Below are positions 18,120-27,327 of a DNA stretch of 64,000 bases, piece by piece. Numbering within the stretch: the stretch's first letter is position 1; every line of letters starts with the position of its first letter. The notes beneath the pieces were generated by a model. That model worked only from the letters and a program-made list of their open reading frames with translations. It made no database searches and was not told the origin of the DNA. Position numbers and translations under genes: made by a program. The DNA comes from Gardnerella piotii. Its GTDB lineage: Bacteria; Actinomycetota; Actinomycetes; Actinomycetales; Bifidobacteriaceae. Location of the stretch: contig NZ_QJUV01000001.1 in the NCBI RefSeq assembly GCF_003397585.1, positions 682,001 through 746,000 of the forward strand. Reading direction: 5' to 3'.

Positions 18120-18950
18120 ATGAATATATTTTATGCTTTTAAAAGCATGTTAAAGTCGCTTATTTCGCGATTTGTGAAATATGTTATTAGCTTAAAATCT
18201 CCAAAAAATCGCAAAATTTTCTACAAGCGTGCGCTCGCTTTTCTAATTGTTTTGGTCTTCTTTAGTTTTGTTGGATTCCAAGTATCGCATGTTGTTCAAG
18301 AAGCGAATAAGCGTATTTTTGTAAATCTTAAAGCACAATATTTTAAGTCAAACAAGCTTGATTCCGCTTTAAGTAATGTAAAAAGTAAAAAAGGCGATAA
18401 TTTTGGCGCAAAGTCGAAAGCAAAAAAGACGCCATTAGAGCATAATGATAAGTCCAAAGATAAGTCTAATGATAGCTCTAATGCACAAAATCAAAATGCG
18501 AATGCAATTGATTTTTCTAACTTATGGAAGATTTCTACAGGCGGTCAATATCCAAATCTTTCTGGAATAGATGCAAATCATTTGCAAATAAATGTAGACC
18601 TTAAAAAACAACGTGTTTATATTTATGCGAATAATAATCTTGTTTATACAATGATTGTTAGCTCTGGAATGAATAACTCCACACCTAAAGGCGATTTTAG
18701 AATAGGGCATAGGGGATATCATTTTTACAATAGAACAGAAGGAATGGGTGGAGACTATTGGGTTGGTTTTATAGGAGCAAAGTATTTGTTCCACTCTGTT
18801 CCAACTCGTGCTAATTTTGGCGATTATATTGTAGAAGAAGCGCAAAAACTTGGGGTCCCTGCATCGCACGGATGTGTGCGATTAAGTGTTCCAGATGCTA
18901 ATTGGTTCTATACGAATATTCCAGACGGAACAGCAGTACATATTGAATAA
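18120..18950 (+). CDS. L,D-transpeptidase (YkuD) with membrane anchor
   Basis: The 276-residue protein has one N-terminal membrane helix at about 37-57, a Lys/Ser/Asn-rich linker to about 130, and a YkuD domain from about 150 to the end. Catalytic Cys252 sits in SHGCVRLSVPDA, with His225 in FHSVP. It should form 3-3 cross-links or anchor proteins on peptidoglycan outside the membrane. The ATG at 18120 follows GGAG; the GTG at 18084 has no ribosome site. The SWISS-type C-terminal catalytic block is complete. Confidence 0.9.
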   Translation: MNIFYAFKSMLKSLISRFVKYVISLKSPKNRKIFYKRALAFLIVLVFFSFVGFQVSHVVQEANKRIFVNLKAQYFKSNKLDSALSNVKSKKGDNFGAKSKAKKTPLEHNDKSKDKSNDSSNAQNQNANAIDFSNLWKISTGGQYPNLSGIDANHLQINVDLKKQRVYIYANNNLVYTMIVSSGMNNSTPKGDFRIGHRGYHFYNRTEGMGGDYWVGFIGAKYLFHSVPTRANFGDYIVEEAQKLGVPASHGCVRLSVPDANWFYTNIPDGTAVHIE

Positions 18951-18992
18951 TCTGTTTTAGAGTTATGTGAAGCATTTACGTAAGTAAGAAAT

Positions 18993-19037
18993 ATAAAAAA
19001 TCAGGAGATTTCAAAATTCAATCCCCTGATTTTTTTG
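18993..19037. terminator. Bidirectional terminator, L,D-transpeptidase / YeiH-like
   Basis: Arms AAAAATCAGG and CCTGATTTTT bracket a short loop, with a long T run on the plus side and A run on the minus side. It serves two convergent genes. Confidence 0.85.
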
Positions 19038-19077
19038 TTTGCGCTTTAATTGCGTTTGTTTTATCTATGTTTGTTTA

Positions 19078-20139
19078 TTAGAAGAACAAAACGCTAGCTG
19101 CACAGGCCAATGCTGTTAGAACTATAGATGCCAGGAAGCTTGCTAAGAATGCTGCTTTTCCTTGCTTAAATATAACTCTAAAGTTTACGTTGATTCCAAG
19201 AGCAGCCATAGCCATTCCAAGGAAGACGTATCCTGCGTCTACAAGGAGTGATGCGTAGGACGAAACAAAAGGCACGTACGTACCAATAACAGATGCTGCA
19301 ATAAATCCAAGCATAAACCATGGGAAGTTGATTTTGCGCTTTCCGTTATCTTCTACTTGGCTATGACGAGCGTTCCACCAAATTGCAATAAAGATTGATG
19401 TAGGAACAAGCATAAGAACTCGAGTAAGCTTCATGATTGTTGCAACGTCAATGCTTCCAAAAGCTCCGCCCGCTGCAACAGCGTGTGCGATTTCGTGGAG
19501 CGATGCGCCAGATGCAATTCCAAGCTGCTGCTTAGTCATTCCAAAGTGAGGAAGAATAAAGATTTCTGCCAAAGCGTAGATTGTGCCCATTATTGCAACT
19601 GTTGCAACAGCCATAACCTCGTTTTGTTCTTTTTCGTCCTCATCTTGTGGAAGCACTGGCATAGATCCCGAAAGCCCCATAACAGCTGCAGCTCCGCAAA
19701 TGCTTGTGCCTCCTGCGGTTAGCATTGCAAGTTGTGGGCTAACCTTAAGGAATTTTGCAATGTTGTATGTAATGCATACCATAACAGCAACTAGAACGGC
19801 TGCAATTGGTAGGCATTTTAATCCTTGAGTAAATAGAACGTGCAAATTTAGCTTAAAGCCAAGCAAAATAATGCCTAGTCGAAGTAGCTTATTTGCGATT
19901 AGGCCAGCAGATGCTTTAACGCCTGCTCGTCTAGAATCATTGTTCAACTTGTATACGTGCAAAGGCAGCTGCAGAGCCATACCAATAAGCAACGCAATAA
20001 TAAGAGCCCCCAAAAGGCTTAGGCCTGGGAACTGCTTGAGCCAGCTGCCGATTAAGGAAGCTAGAAGTGTAAGCACAGCTATAAGAGCCATGTTTGTTGT
20101 GCAGATTTTCTTTTTCCATGTATCAAAGAAATTAACCAT
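19078..20139 (-). CDS. YeiH/UPF0324-family putative sulfate exporter
   Basis: The 353-residue membrane protein has about ten helices and family motifs GGTSICGAAAVMG at about 142-154 and ASLHEIAHAVAAG at about 211-223. The UPF0324 (YeiH/PSE) family is annotated as putative sulfate exporters, though direct transport data are scarce. The start at 20139 has only a weak upstream GAGAG. It stands alone between two terminated plus-strand units, so context does not refine the substrate. The family also contains CysZ-independent transporters of unknown cargo. Confidence 0.8.
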   Translation of the reverse strand: MVNFFDTWKKKICTTNMALIAVLTLLASLIGSWLKQFPGLSLLGALIIALLIGMALQLPLHVYKLNNDSRRAGVKASAGLIANKLLRLGIILLGFKLNLHVLFTQGLKCLPIAAVLVAVMVCITYNIAKFLKVSPQLAMLTAGGTSICGAAAVMGLSGSMPVLPQDEDEKEQNEVMAVATVAIMGTIYALAEIFILPHFGMTKQQLGIASGASLHEIAHAVAAGGAFGSIDVATIMKLTRVLMLVPTSIFIAIWWNARHSQVEDNGKRKINFPWFMLGFIAASVIGTYVPFVSSYASLLVDAGYVFLGMAMAALGINVNFRVIFKQGKAAFLASFLASIVLTALACAASVLFF

Positions 20140-20377
20140 TTAGCCAATTATTCTCTCGTAATCGGACAAAAACGAACAAAAAATCAAAAATATTTACACA
20201 TTTTCTAGCATTTTGTTGTAATGGCAAGCGACACGCCTATATAAAATCACATAATAAAACATATTCGATAAAAATCTATCGTAGTTTTGTATTAGTTTCA
20301 TTTACATTGTGATTAATTAAATCTTGTTGAAAAAAATCATAATTGTGTAATCATTATATGTAGTTAAAGAGGCAATT

Positions 20378-20746
20378 ATGTGCAATATTAATATTCAAAT
20401 TAAACGCATTTATGAATCATCTGATGAACATGATGGCTTTCGGGTATTAGTAGATAGATTGTGGCCTAGAGGAATAAGTAAAGAAAAGGCAAATCTTGAT
20501 TTGTGGTGTAAAGATATTGCTCCATCAAGTGATTTGCGAAAATGGTTTAGCCATAAGCCTGAGCGCTTCAAAGAATTTTCTAATCGTTATATTGAAGAGC
20601 TAGACGAGAATCAAGATTGTGTAAACCAAATCGTAGATATATGTAGAAAAAGTAAAAAAGTAACGTTTTTATATGGAGCGAAAGATCCGCGTATAAATCA
20701 TGCAATTGTATTAAAAGATTACATTCAAAATGTTTTGCAAAATTAA
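20378..20746 (+). CDS. DUF488 family protein
   Basis: The 122-residue cytoplasmic protein matches DUF488: IKRIYESSDEHDGFRVLVDR near the N-terminus, LWPRGISKEKANLDLW, the WFSHKPERF stretch, and TFLYGAKDPRINHA near the C-terminus. Function of the family is not established. The ATG follows AGAGG. It is a single gene with AT-rich flanks and a hairpin behind it. Confidence 0.85.
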   Translation: MCNINIQIKRIYESSDEHDGFRVLVDRLWPRGISKEKANLDLWCKDIAPSSDLRKWFSHKPERFKEFSNRYIEELDENQDCVNQIVDICRKSKKVTFLYGAKDPRINHAIVLKDYIQNVLQN

Positions 20747-20776
20747 GATTGTAATAAGCGAATTTAATACATAAGC

Positions 20777-20800
20777 AAAAGTTTATGTTTATAAACTTTT
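20777..20800. terminator. AT-only hairpin after the DUF488 gene
   Basis: Arms AAAAGTTTAT and ATAAACTTTT form a perfect 10-bp stem with a four-base loop. A weak terminator is possible; the all-AT stem lowers confidence. Confidence 0.4.
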
Positions 20801-20923
20801 ATGAGTAATAATTAGTGGTGTTTGATGCGTTTTCGACACACCGATTTTCCTTGATATTTCAACAAAACAAATTTATAAATTTATTATTTTTCAAATTGTC
20901 TCGACACTTTGTGATTAGTACAT

Positions 20924-21013
20924 TAGAATGACCACTTGGCTAGGGGGCGGCGGTTGGTATAGCCTCTGCAAAATCTGCCAAACCTGCGCTTGAGTAGTGC
21001 TTGTTTTTTTTTT
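20924..21013 (+). promoter_or_regulatory. Structured 5' leader and apparent attenuator of uraA
   Basis: A possible -10 (TAGAAT, 20924-20929) precedes a GC-rich leader that stands out from its AT-rich surroundings. TTGGC at 20936-20940 can pair with GCCAA at 20977-20981, enclosing a GGGGGC/GCCTCT stem. A small hairpin GCGCT/AGTGC at 20986-21000 is followed by ten T residues at 21004-21013, a classic intrinsic terminator 76 bases before the uraA ATG. This suggests premature termination controlled by a ligand, protein or UTP level. I do not recognise a PyrR site or a known riboswitch class. Confidence 0.55.
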
Positions 21014-21089
21014 AAGCTGGCGCTTGTTTTGGTGGTTGTTTTTCAATCACAAACGTATATATAAACTTGTTTTATGCAAGGAGAAAACG

Positions 21090-22379
21090 ATGAAATCGTT
21101 GTTTACATGGCAGCTTCATGGAGACGGAAAAACTTTGAAGCCAGGAGAAGTAGTAGAGCCAGATGAGCGTTTAACTTGGACTCGTACTGCTGGTATTGGC
21201 GCTCAGCATGTTATTGCTATGTTTGGCGCAACATTCTTAGTGCCAATTCTTACAGGCTTTGATCCGTCTACTACTTTAATGTTCACGGCTCTTTCTACAG
21301 CACTGTTCTTGTTGATTAACGCAAATAAGCTTCCTAGTTATTTAGGAAGCTCTTTTGGTCTTATAGCACCTGTTATGGCTGTAACTGCAGCACATAAGGG
21401 CATTGCTGTAGCAAGCTTTGGCATTATGTGCACAGGTATTCTTCTTGCGCTAATCGGTGTGCTTGTGCATTTTGCAGGAGCAAAGTGGATTGACATTATT
21501 ATGCCTCCTGTTGTTAACGGTGCAATCGTTGCAATTATTGGCTTTAACTTGGGTCCAGCTGTTTGGGGTAATTTCCAAAAGGCTCCAGACACTGCTTTGG
21601 TAACTCTGGTTGCAGTTATGCTTATTGCAGTGATTTTCCGCGGTCTTCTTGGACGATTGAACATCTTGCTTGGTGTTCTTGTTGGCTACGCGTATGCATG
21701 CTTCCAGGGTCAAGTTGACTTTAGTAAGATTGAGCAAGCAGCTTGGATTGGCTTCCCTAAGTTCCACACTCCGCAAGTTGACTTCTCTGTTTTGCTTATG
21801 TTCTTGCCAGTTGTGCTGGTTCTTATTGCAGAAAACGTTGGTCACGTTAAGTCTGTAGCTCAAATGACTGGCCGCGACTACGATTCCAAGATTGGCACAG
21901 CTTTGTTTGCAGACGGCTTAGGCACTGCAATCGCTGGTTGCTTTGGCGGTTGCGGTACTACAACTTATGGCGAAAACATTGGCGTTATGGCTGCAACAAA
22001 AGTGTATTCTACTGCCGCTTATTGGTGCGCTGCATTCTTTGCATTCGTGTTAAGCCTTTGCCCAAAGTTTGGTGCAATTGTAAACTCCATTCCAGCTGGC
22101 GTTTTGGGTGGTGTAACCACTTTGCTTTACGGCATGATTGGCATGATTGGCGTTCGCATTTGGGTAGAGAACAAAGTGAACTTCGATAAGCCAGTTAACA
22201 TTATGATTGCTGCAATCGTTATGATTATTGGCATTGCTAACTTCCAATTTGCTGTCTCTGGAATTCAGTTCAACGGTATTGCAATCGGCACTGTTGTTGT
22301 GTTGGTTGTGTATCACGTTATGAAAGCAATTGGAAAGCTTACTGGAACAATCGCTAAAGACGATCCAGATGTTGCTTAG
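21090..22379 (+). CDS. uraA: Uracil permease (NCS2 family)
   Basis: The 429-residue, roughly 12-to-14-helix transporter starts MKSLFTWQLHGDGKTLKPGE, typical of actinobacterial UraA. The NCS2 motif region with Glu in VLIAENVGHVKS at about 250 and GGCGTTTYGENIG at about 296 matches uracil permeases, with GTTTYGENIG as a strong marker. It imports uracil with protons. The ATG at 21090 follows CAAGGAG. The leader with a terminator suggests regulation by pyrimidine supply. A terminator follows. Confidence 0.93.
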   Translation: MKSLFTWQLHGDGKTLKPGEVVEPDERLTWTRTAGIGAQHVIAMFGATFLVPILTGFDPSTTLMFTALSTALFLLINANKLPSYLGSSFGLIAPVMAVTAAHKGIAVASFGIMCTGILLALIGVLVHFAGAKWIDIIMPPVVNGAIVAIIGFNLGPAVWGNFQKAPDTALVTLVAVMLIAVIFRGLLGRLNILLGVLVGYAYACFQGQVDFSKIEQAAWIGFPKFHTPQVDFSVLLMFLPVVLVLIAENVGHVKSVAQMTGRDYDSKIGTALFADGLGTAIAGCFGGCGTTTYGENIGVMAATKVYSTAAYWCAAFFAFVLSLCPKFGAIVNSIPAGVLGGVTTLLYGMIGMIGVRIWVENKVNFDKPVNIMIAAIVMIIGIANFQFAVSGIQFNGIAIGTVVVLVVYHVMKAIGKLTGTIAKDDPDVA

Positions 22380-22416
22380 CATAAATGCTTTAATATGATT
22401 TAATTTAATCAAAATA

Positions 22417-22451
22417 GGCGCGTTCGCTACTTTTGCGAGCGCGCTTTTTTG
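22417..22451 (+). terminator. Intrinsic terminator of uraA
   Basis: GC-rich arms (GCGCG...CGC paired with GCG...CGCGC) are followed by TTTTTT. Confidence 0.85.
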
Positions 22452-22521
22452 TAATTACTTTTGACTACACAACAAACACAACACGTAGATTGGGAATAAT
22501 TAGTATAGTATTATTAACCTT

Positions 22522-25500
22522 ATGTTGAAAGTCATTATAGAAATACTCATTGGCGTTGCATGGGCTGTTTTTGGCGCTTATATGGCTAAAAAACCTAAAA
22601 ACACTAAAGTGCATAAGCGTGCCGATTATACAAGCGATGGAAAGAAAAAGAGCAATCAAAATAATGATTCTGCCTATACGTCTGACGATACTTCTACGGA
22701 TGATTCCAGCGATCAAGATGTAGTTATAGAAAGCATTGATGAAGATAATAGCAATGCAAATGTTGTTACTAAAGATGAGTCTAAAGATGAGTCTAATAGT
22801 AAAAACAAAGATAAGACTTCTTCAAAGTTTGCAAAAAAAATAAAAGATTTGGCAGACTATTATAGTGACGATGATGACCTAGGTGACCTCTTTAGCGATA
22901 TATTAGAAGCTAAGAAAAAATTAGAAAACGAAGGCGATTCGCCAAAAAATAGCGATACTAGCGATACTAGCGAAGATAGTAAAGATAGTAAAAGCAATAA
23001 AAGCGATATAAAAAACTCAAATAGTAAGGAGAATAATCGCTATATGAGAATAGATTTTGATGTAAATAAGTTTGTTGGAAAATCAAGAAAATGGCGTTGG
23101 GCTATTGTTGCGATCGTAGTAGCAATAGCTCTTATATGCTCAATTATTTTTGGTTTTTCTACTTTTATTACAGATTGCATGTGGTATGCGCAACTTGGAT
23201 TTGAGAGCGTAATCTGGATTCAACTAGCCGCAAAAATCGGCGTTTGGGCTTTGTATGCTCTGCTTATGGCTGCGTTTGGGTATTTGTCTGCATATATTGC
23301 GATTAAAAAACGCCCTGGAAGCGAAGACGGCGTATATGTTAAAGAAAAAGGCAATATTTTAGACACTAAAAAGGGAATAAGCTCTAAGCTTGCAATGCAT
23401 GTTGCAGGAGTTGTGTCTTTGATTGTAGGCGCTGTGTTTGGAATGCAATTCTACAATCATTGGGTGCAAATTTTGCTTATGTTTAACTACCAATCGTTTG
23501 GTATTAAAGATCCGCAATTTGGATTTGATAACGGTTTTTATGTGTTTGCTTTGCCAGGCTTGCGACTTTTTACAAGAGCGTTTATTGTTCTTCTTGCTGT
23601 TTCTTTGCTATTTAGCGTTATAACAAACGCTTTGATGGGAGCTGTAAGAATTACGCTTCCTGTAGATGGAAAGGGCATTTTTAGCATAACTAAAAGCGCA
23701 AGGCGTCAAATTTCTGCATGGTTTATGCTCGTTATTATTTTCTGGTCCGTTTTGCAAATATTAGATGTGTTTGCGATTGTAAATTTGGATGGTTCTAAGA
23801 TTACTGGCGGATCTTACACAGATATGAATGCTGGTGTTCCTTCCAGCATTGCAATGGCTGTAATAACACTAATTGTTGGAATTGTTATAACAGCGTGGTT
23901 GCTAAAATCTCATGCTCTTAATGGGAATGTAAAAATTGGCACGCGTTTTGTTGTAGCTGTTAAAGCTTGGCGCACGCCTGCTATAGCTGTTGCATCTTTA
24001 GTTGTATGCGCTATGGTGTTATCTTTTGCTTGGCCTGCTCTTTTGCAACGTTTTAAGGTAGCGCCGAATGCTCAAGAATTAGAAGCCACTTATATTCAGC
24101 GAAATATTGATGCAACTAAGTTTGCGTATGGCTTAAATAATGTTAAAAAAGAATCGTATAACGCTACTTCGGAAGGAAAGTCGGGAGCGCTTGCAAAAGA
24201 AGCGGAGTCTACTGCACAAATCAGGCTTTTAGACCCTCAAGTCACTTCTCCAACATTCCGCCAATTGCAGCAATCTAAGCAATACTATACTTTTGCAGAT
24301 ACTCTTTCTGTGGATAAGTACGACATTGATGGCGTGAGCCAAGACACGGTTATTGCTGCGCGCGAGCTTGATTTAGCTGGAAACGATAATCGAAATTGGG
24401 TTAATGACCACACTGTTTATACGCACGGATATGGCGTTGTGGCAGCTTACGGAAATAAGGTTACCGCAGACGGTCAGCCGCAATTTATGGAGTATGGAAT
24501 TCCAACTCAAGGAAAGCTTACAAAGTTAAAGAAGTATGAGCCGCGTATCTACTTCTCGCCAAATGCTCCAAAGTATTCGATTGTTGGTTCTACAAAAGGC
24601 TCTGCTCCTTGGGAATTTGATTATCCAACTGGTTCAAATGGCGCTTTAACAACGTTTAAGGGGAATGGTGGACCAAGTGTAGGTAACTTCTTCTCTAAGC
24701 TGCTACACGCTATTCGTTTTGAGTCAGATCAGATCTTATTCTCGGATAGAGTTACTGCAAATTCTCAGATTTTGTATGATCGCGACCCTAAGACTCGCGT
24801 TTCTAAAGTCGCTCCGTACTTGACATTAGATGGGCGCGTTTATCCAGCGGTTGTTGATGGACGAGTTAAGTGGATTGTTGACGGATACACAACGTCCGAC
24901 TCCTACCCATATTCGCAAATGACTGATTTTGGGCAGGTGACTCAAGATTCTACAACAACAACATCTCGTTCGATTAAAGGCTTAACGAATCAGCGAGCAA
25001 ACTATATTCGTAATTCAGTTAAAGCTACTGTTGATGCGTACGACGGTTCTGTTGATTTGTATGTGTGGGATAAAAAGGATCCTGTGATTAAGGCTTGGAG
25101 ATCGATATTCCCAGGGCATTATCACGATATTTCTAAGATTTCTGGCGATTTGATGAGTCATATTAGATACCCAGAAAGCTTGTTCAAAGTACAAAGGCAT
25201 TTGCTTGCAAAATATCATGTTGACAGCGCAAGCCAGTTCTTCTCGGGAGAAGACTTCTGGCAGACTCCAGTAGATCCTACAGAATCTCAAAGTCTTCAGC
25301 GAGAAGATATTTTGCAACCTCCATACTATTTGACTTTGCAAACTAGAGGAGCAAACAAGCCAGTATTTTCGCTTGTTTCTACATACATTCCTGCTGGAAG
25401 ATCTACTCGAGAGATCCTAACTGGATTCTTGTCGGTAAATTCCGATGCTGGAAATGTTGCTGGAAAAGTAAGCGAAAATTATGGCAAACTAAGACTTCAA

Positions 25501-26088
25501 GAGTTGCCTAAAGTTTCCAATGTTCCAGGACCTGGTCAAGCTCAAAACAACTTTAACGCTAATGCAAATGTTTCTAAAGAGTTGAATTTGCTTGAATCTG
25601 GATCAACTAAAGTTAAGCGTGGAAACTTGCTTACATTGCCACTTGGTGGAGGATTGGTTTACGTAGAGCCTGTTTACGTACAATCTAGCGGATCTACGAG
25701 CTACCCATTGCTTAAGAAAGTATTGGTTGCTTTTGGAGATCAAGTTGGATTTGCGGATACTTTGGATGAAGCATTAAACCAAGTGTTTGGAGGAAACTCT
25801 GGCGCAAACGCTGGCGATGCTTCCAATAATTCTGGCGTAAACAATATTGCTTCTAATCCTAAGAAAAAAGATTCGACTAAGAATAGCGAAAATGGCAATA
25901 AAAATGCTAATGCTAAGGCAGGCGCTGATTTTAGTGCAAAAGCAAAAATGGCTCTTAAGCGAGCAGCTCAAGCGCTAAAGGATTCGGATGCTGCAATGAA
26001 ATCTGGAGATTGGCAAGCGTATGGCAAAGCTCAAAAAGAGCTAAGCGATGCGATTAACGATGCTATTAAAGAAGACTCTGGAAAGTAA
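22522..26088 (+). CDS. UPF0182 family membrane protein with acidic N-terminal extension
   Basis: The C-terminal thousand residues are a UPF0182 protein: seven or so helices to about residue 510, then a large extracytoplasmic domain containing EATYIQRNIDATKFAYGL, EPRIYFSPNAPKY and FPGHYHDISKISGDLMSHIRYPE, ending in a Lys/Ala-rich tail. Function is unknown. The first 174 residues are unusual, with one membrane helix (about 3-22) and a long Ser/Asp/Lys-rich disordered stretch. No ribosome site precedes the ATG at 22522, although a TATAGT box lies close, as in leaderless mRNAs. An alternative ATG at 23044 has AAGGAG twelve bases upstream and would give a normal-length protein. Confidence 0.85.
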   Translation: MLKVIIEILIGVAWAVFGAYMAKKPKNTKVHKRADYTSDGKKKSNQNNDSAYTSDDTSTDDSSDQDVVIESIDEDNSNANVVTKDESKDESNSKNKDKTSSKFAKKIKDLADYYSDDDDLGDLFSDILEAKKKLENEGDSPKNSDTSDTSEDSKDSKSNKSDIKNSNSKENNRYMRIDFDVNKFVGKSRKWRWAIVAIVVAIALICSIIFGFSTFITDCMWYAQLGFESVIWIQLAAKIGVWALYALLMAAFGYLSAYIAIKKRPGSEDGVYVKEKGNILDTKKGISSKLAMHVAGVVSLIVGAVFGMQFYNHWVQILLMFNYQSFGIKDPQFGFDNGFYVFALPGLRLFTRAFIVLLAVSLLFSVITNALMGAVRITLPVDGKGIFSITKSARRQISAWFMLVIIFWSVLQILDVFAIVNLDGSKITGGSYTDMNAGVPSSIAMAVITLIVGIVITAWLLKSHALNGNVKIGTRFVVAVKAWRTPAIAVASLVVCAMVLSFAWPALLQRFKVAPNAQELEATYIQRNIDATKFAYGLNNVKKESYNATSEGKSGALAKEAESTAQIRLLDPQVTSPTFRQLQQSKQYYTFADTLSVDKYDIDGVSQDTVIAARELDLAGNDNRNWVNDHTVYTHGYGVVAAYGNKVTADGQPQFMEYGIPTQGKLTKLKKYEPRIYFSPNAPKYSIVGSTKGSAPWEFDYPTGSNGALTTFKGNGGPSVGNFFSKLLHAIRFESDQILFSDRVTANSQILYDRDPKTRVSKVAPYLTLDGRVYPAVVDGRVKWIVDGYTTSDSYPYSQMTDFGQVTQDSTTTTSRSIKGLTNQRANYIRNSVKATVDAYDGSVDLYVWDKKDPVIKAWRSIFPGHYHDISKISGDLMSHIRYPESLFKVQRHLLAKYHVDSASQFFSGEDFWQTPVDPTESQSLQREDILQPPYYLTLQTRGANKPVFSLVSTYIPAGRSTREILTGFLSVNSDAGNVAGKVSENYGKLRLQELPKVSNVPGPGQAQNNFNANANVSKELNLLESGSTKVKRGNLLTLPLGGGLVYVEPVYVQSSGSTSYPLLKKVLVAFGDQVGFADTLDEALNQVFGGNSGANAGDASNNSGVNNIASNPKKKDSTKNSENGNKNANAKAGADFSAKAKMALKRAAQALKDSDAAMKSGDWQAYGKAQKELSDAINDAIKEDSGK

Positions 26089-26145
26089 AAGCAAAAGTCA
26101 AATCTTTCGAGTAAAAGCAGCGCAAAAGCAGCTTTAGATTAATAA

Positions 26146-26188
26146 AAATAATGCCGAGCATAGTTTAGATTATGTTCGGCATTATTTT
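26146..26188. terminator. Bidirectional terminator, UPF0182 / permease
   Basis: Arms AATAATGCCGA and TCGGCATTATT with further CATA/TATG pairing; T runs lie on both outer sides between convergent genes. Confidence 0.85.
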
Positions 26189-26209
26189 ATGTGTTGGCTT
26201 TATGCGTTT

Positions 26210-27001
26210 TTACATTTGATTATCTGGGTCTTCGTCGTCTTCTACAGGACCTAGCAATAATCGCTCGCTTATATTAACTACGCCCATCAATATTGCTGTA
26301 AACGCAATAATTACGAATGTTGCAGAAAAAATAAGCGGAGTGCGGAAAGAATTATATGCAGCTTGCAGCCAAATACCTAATCCTTGACGAGCGCCAAGAT
26401 ATTCTGCAGTAGTAGCTGCGCCAAAAACGTAGGCTGTACTAATGCGAATTCCACCAAAAATTTGTCGAGCTGCAATCCTTAATTTTACGTGCCAAAGCGT
26501 CCAAACTCGTCCCGCTCCGCATGTGAGAGCTACATCGCTATAAAAACTTGGAACTGCATCAAGACCTCTAATTGTTTGAACAGCAATAGGGAACATGCTA
26601 AAAATAGCTACGATAACAATTTTTCCAGACATTTCGAAACCGAACCATATAAGAAATAGCGGGGCAATCGAAATAAGTGGTAACGTTTGTGCAGCACAAA
26701 GAAGGGGGAATAAAGCTGCGTGAACTAGCTTGCATACGTGAAAAAGTACGCCCAGTAAAATGCCGCACACAATGGCAAGACTAAAACCAATAACTGTTTC
26801 TTCAATAGTTGCAAGGGTTGCAGGCCATAATTGTGGCCATACATCACAAGTTGCTTTAGCAATATCTGTAGGAGTTGGAATAGAATTTTCTGGAATTTTA
26901 TAGAATTCGCAAGAAAGCTGCCAAAAAATTAGTAATGTAATAGTAGAAATTATTGTTGGCAGATAATTGTGCAGTAGTTTTTTCCAACGCGCGCGCGTCA
27001 T
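26210..27001 (-). CDS. ABC transporter permease, ThiX-like (thiamine-precursor type)
   Basis: The 263-residue protein is a SsuC/TauC/ThiX-type permease with about six helices and the EAA-loop region LDAVPSFYSDVALTCGAG and FGGIRISTAYVFGAA. It begins MTRARWKK; GAAAGGAA precedes this ATG, while the longer start at 27073 has no ribosome site. It is divergent from a ThiY-like binding protein, which suggests uptake of a pyrimidine or thiamine precursor. No ATPase is adjacent, so it may share the ATPase encoded at 32860-33675. Family is firm, substrate inferred. Confidence 0.82.
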   Translation of the reverse strand: MTRARWKKLLHNYLPTIISTITLLIFWQLSCEFYKIPENSIPTPTDIAKATCDVWPQLWPATLATIEETVIGFSLAIVCGILLGVLFHVCKLVHAALFPLLCAAQTLPLISIAPLFLIWFGFEMSGKIVIVAIFSMFPIAVQTIRGLDAVPSFYSDVALTCGAGRVWTLWHVKLRIAARQIFGGIRISTAYVFGAATTAEYLGARQGLGIWLQAAYNSFRTPLIFSATFVIIAFTAILMGVVNISERLLLGPVEDDEDPDNQM

Positions 27002-27199
27002 GGAATTCGTTCCTTTCAGTATACAAGCCATAATGCTTGTTGTAGCTGCTTGACTGCTGCCCCAATCAAACAACGTAAAATTTTACAAACTTTCTTGTAT
27101 GAAAATATCACATAGCTAGTATGTAGTTAGCAAGCGTGTATTTTATGCGTATTTGTCTTTCGATTAGTGCATAATTTAGTCGTTTCGTGAGTCAATGTG

Positions 27200-27274
27200 T
27201 GGCAAACCGCAGCAATTTTATTGCTCGGGGGCATTGAACGGCGCGGGCTAGGCCCTTTATACCGTTTTCTGCCA
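27200..27274 (+). ncRNA. Unassigned three-way-junction leader RNA before the ThiY-like gene
   Basis: A GC-rich block in an AT-rich divergent region can fold as a three-way junction. P1 pairs TGGCA (27200-27204) with TGCCA (27270-27274). P2 is AGCAAT/ATTGCT (27211-27225). P3 pairs ACGG (27238-27241) with CCGT (27262-27265) and contains GGGC/GCCC. The joining segment CGGGGGCATTGA is unpaired. A CATAAT -10-like box lies at 27170-27175. It lacks the CUGAGA and ACCUGAU signatures of TPP aptamers. It is a good riboswitch candidate for the binding-protein gene starting 54 bases later; the rest of 27002-27327 shows nothing else. Confidence 0.5.
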
Positions 27275-27327
27275 AGTTCGTGTCACATTCCCAGAAAGCG
27301 GTTATTTATAAGAAAGCTAGGGAACTC

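Noticed and set aside
27200-27274. TPP riboswitch before the ThiY-like gene
   Set aside because: The conserved CUGAGA and ACCUGAU blocks that are obvious at 35593-35680 are missing, so it is described as unassigned.
20936-27274. The uraA leader and the 27200 leader as one RNA class
   Set aside because: They share GGGGGC and TCTGCCAA pieces and similar closing pairs, but the inner helices differ in number and order, so common ancestry is not supported.
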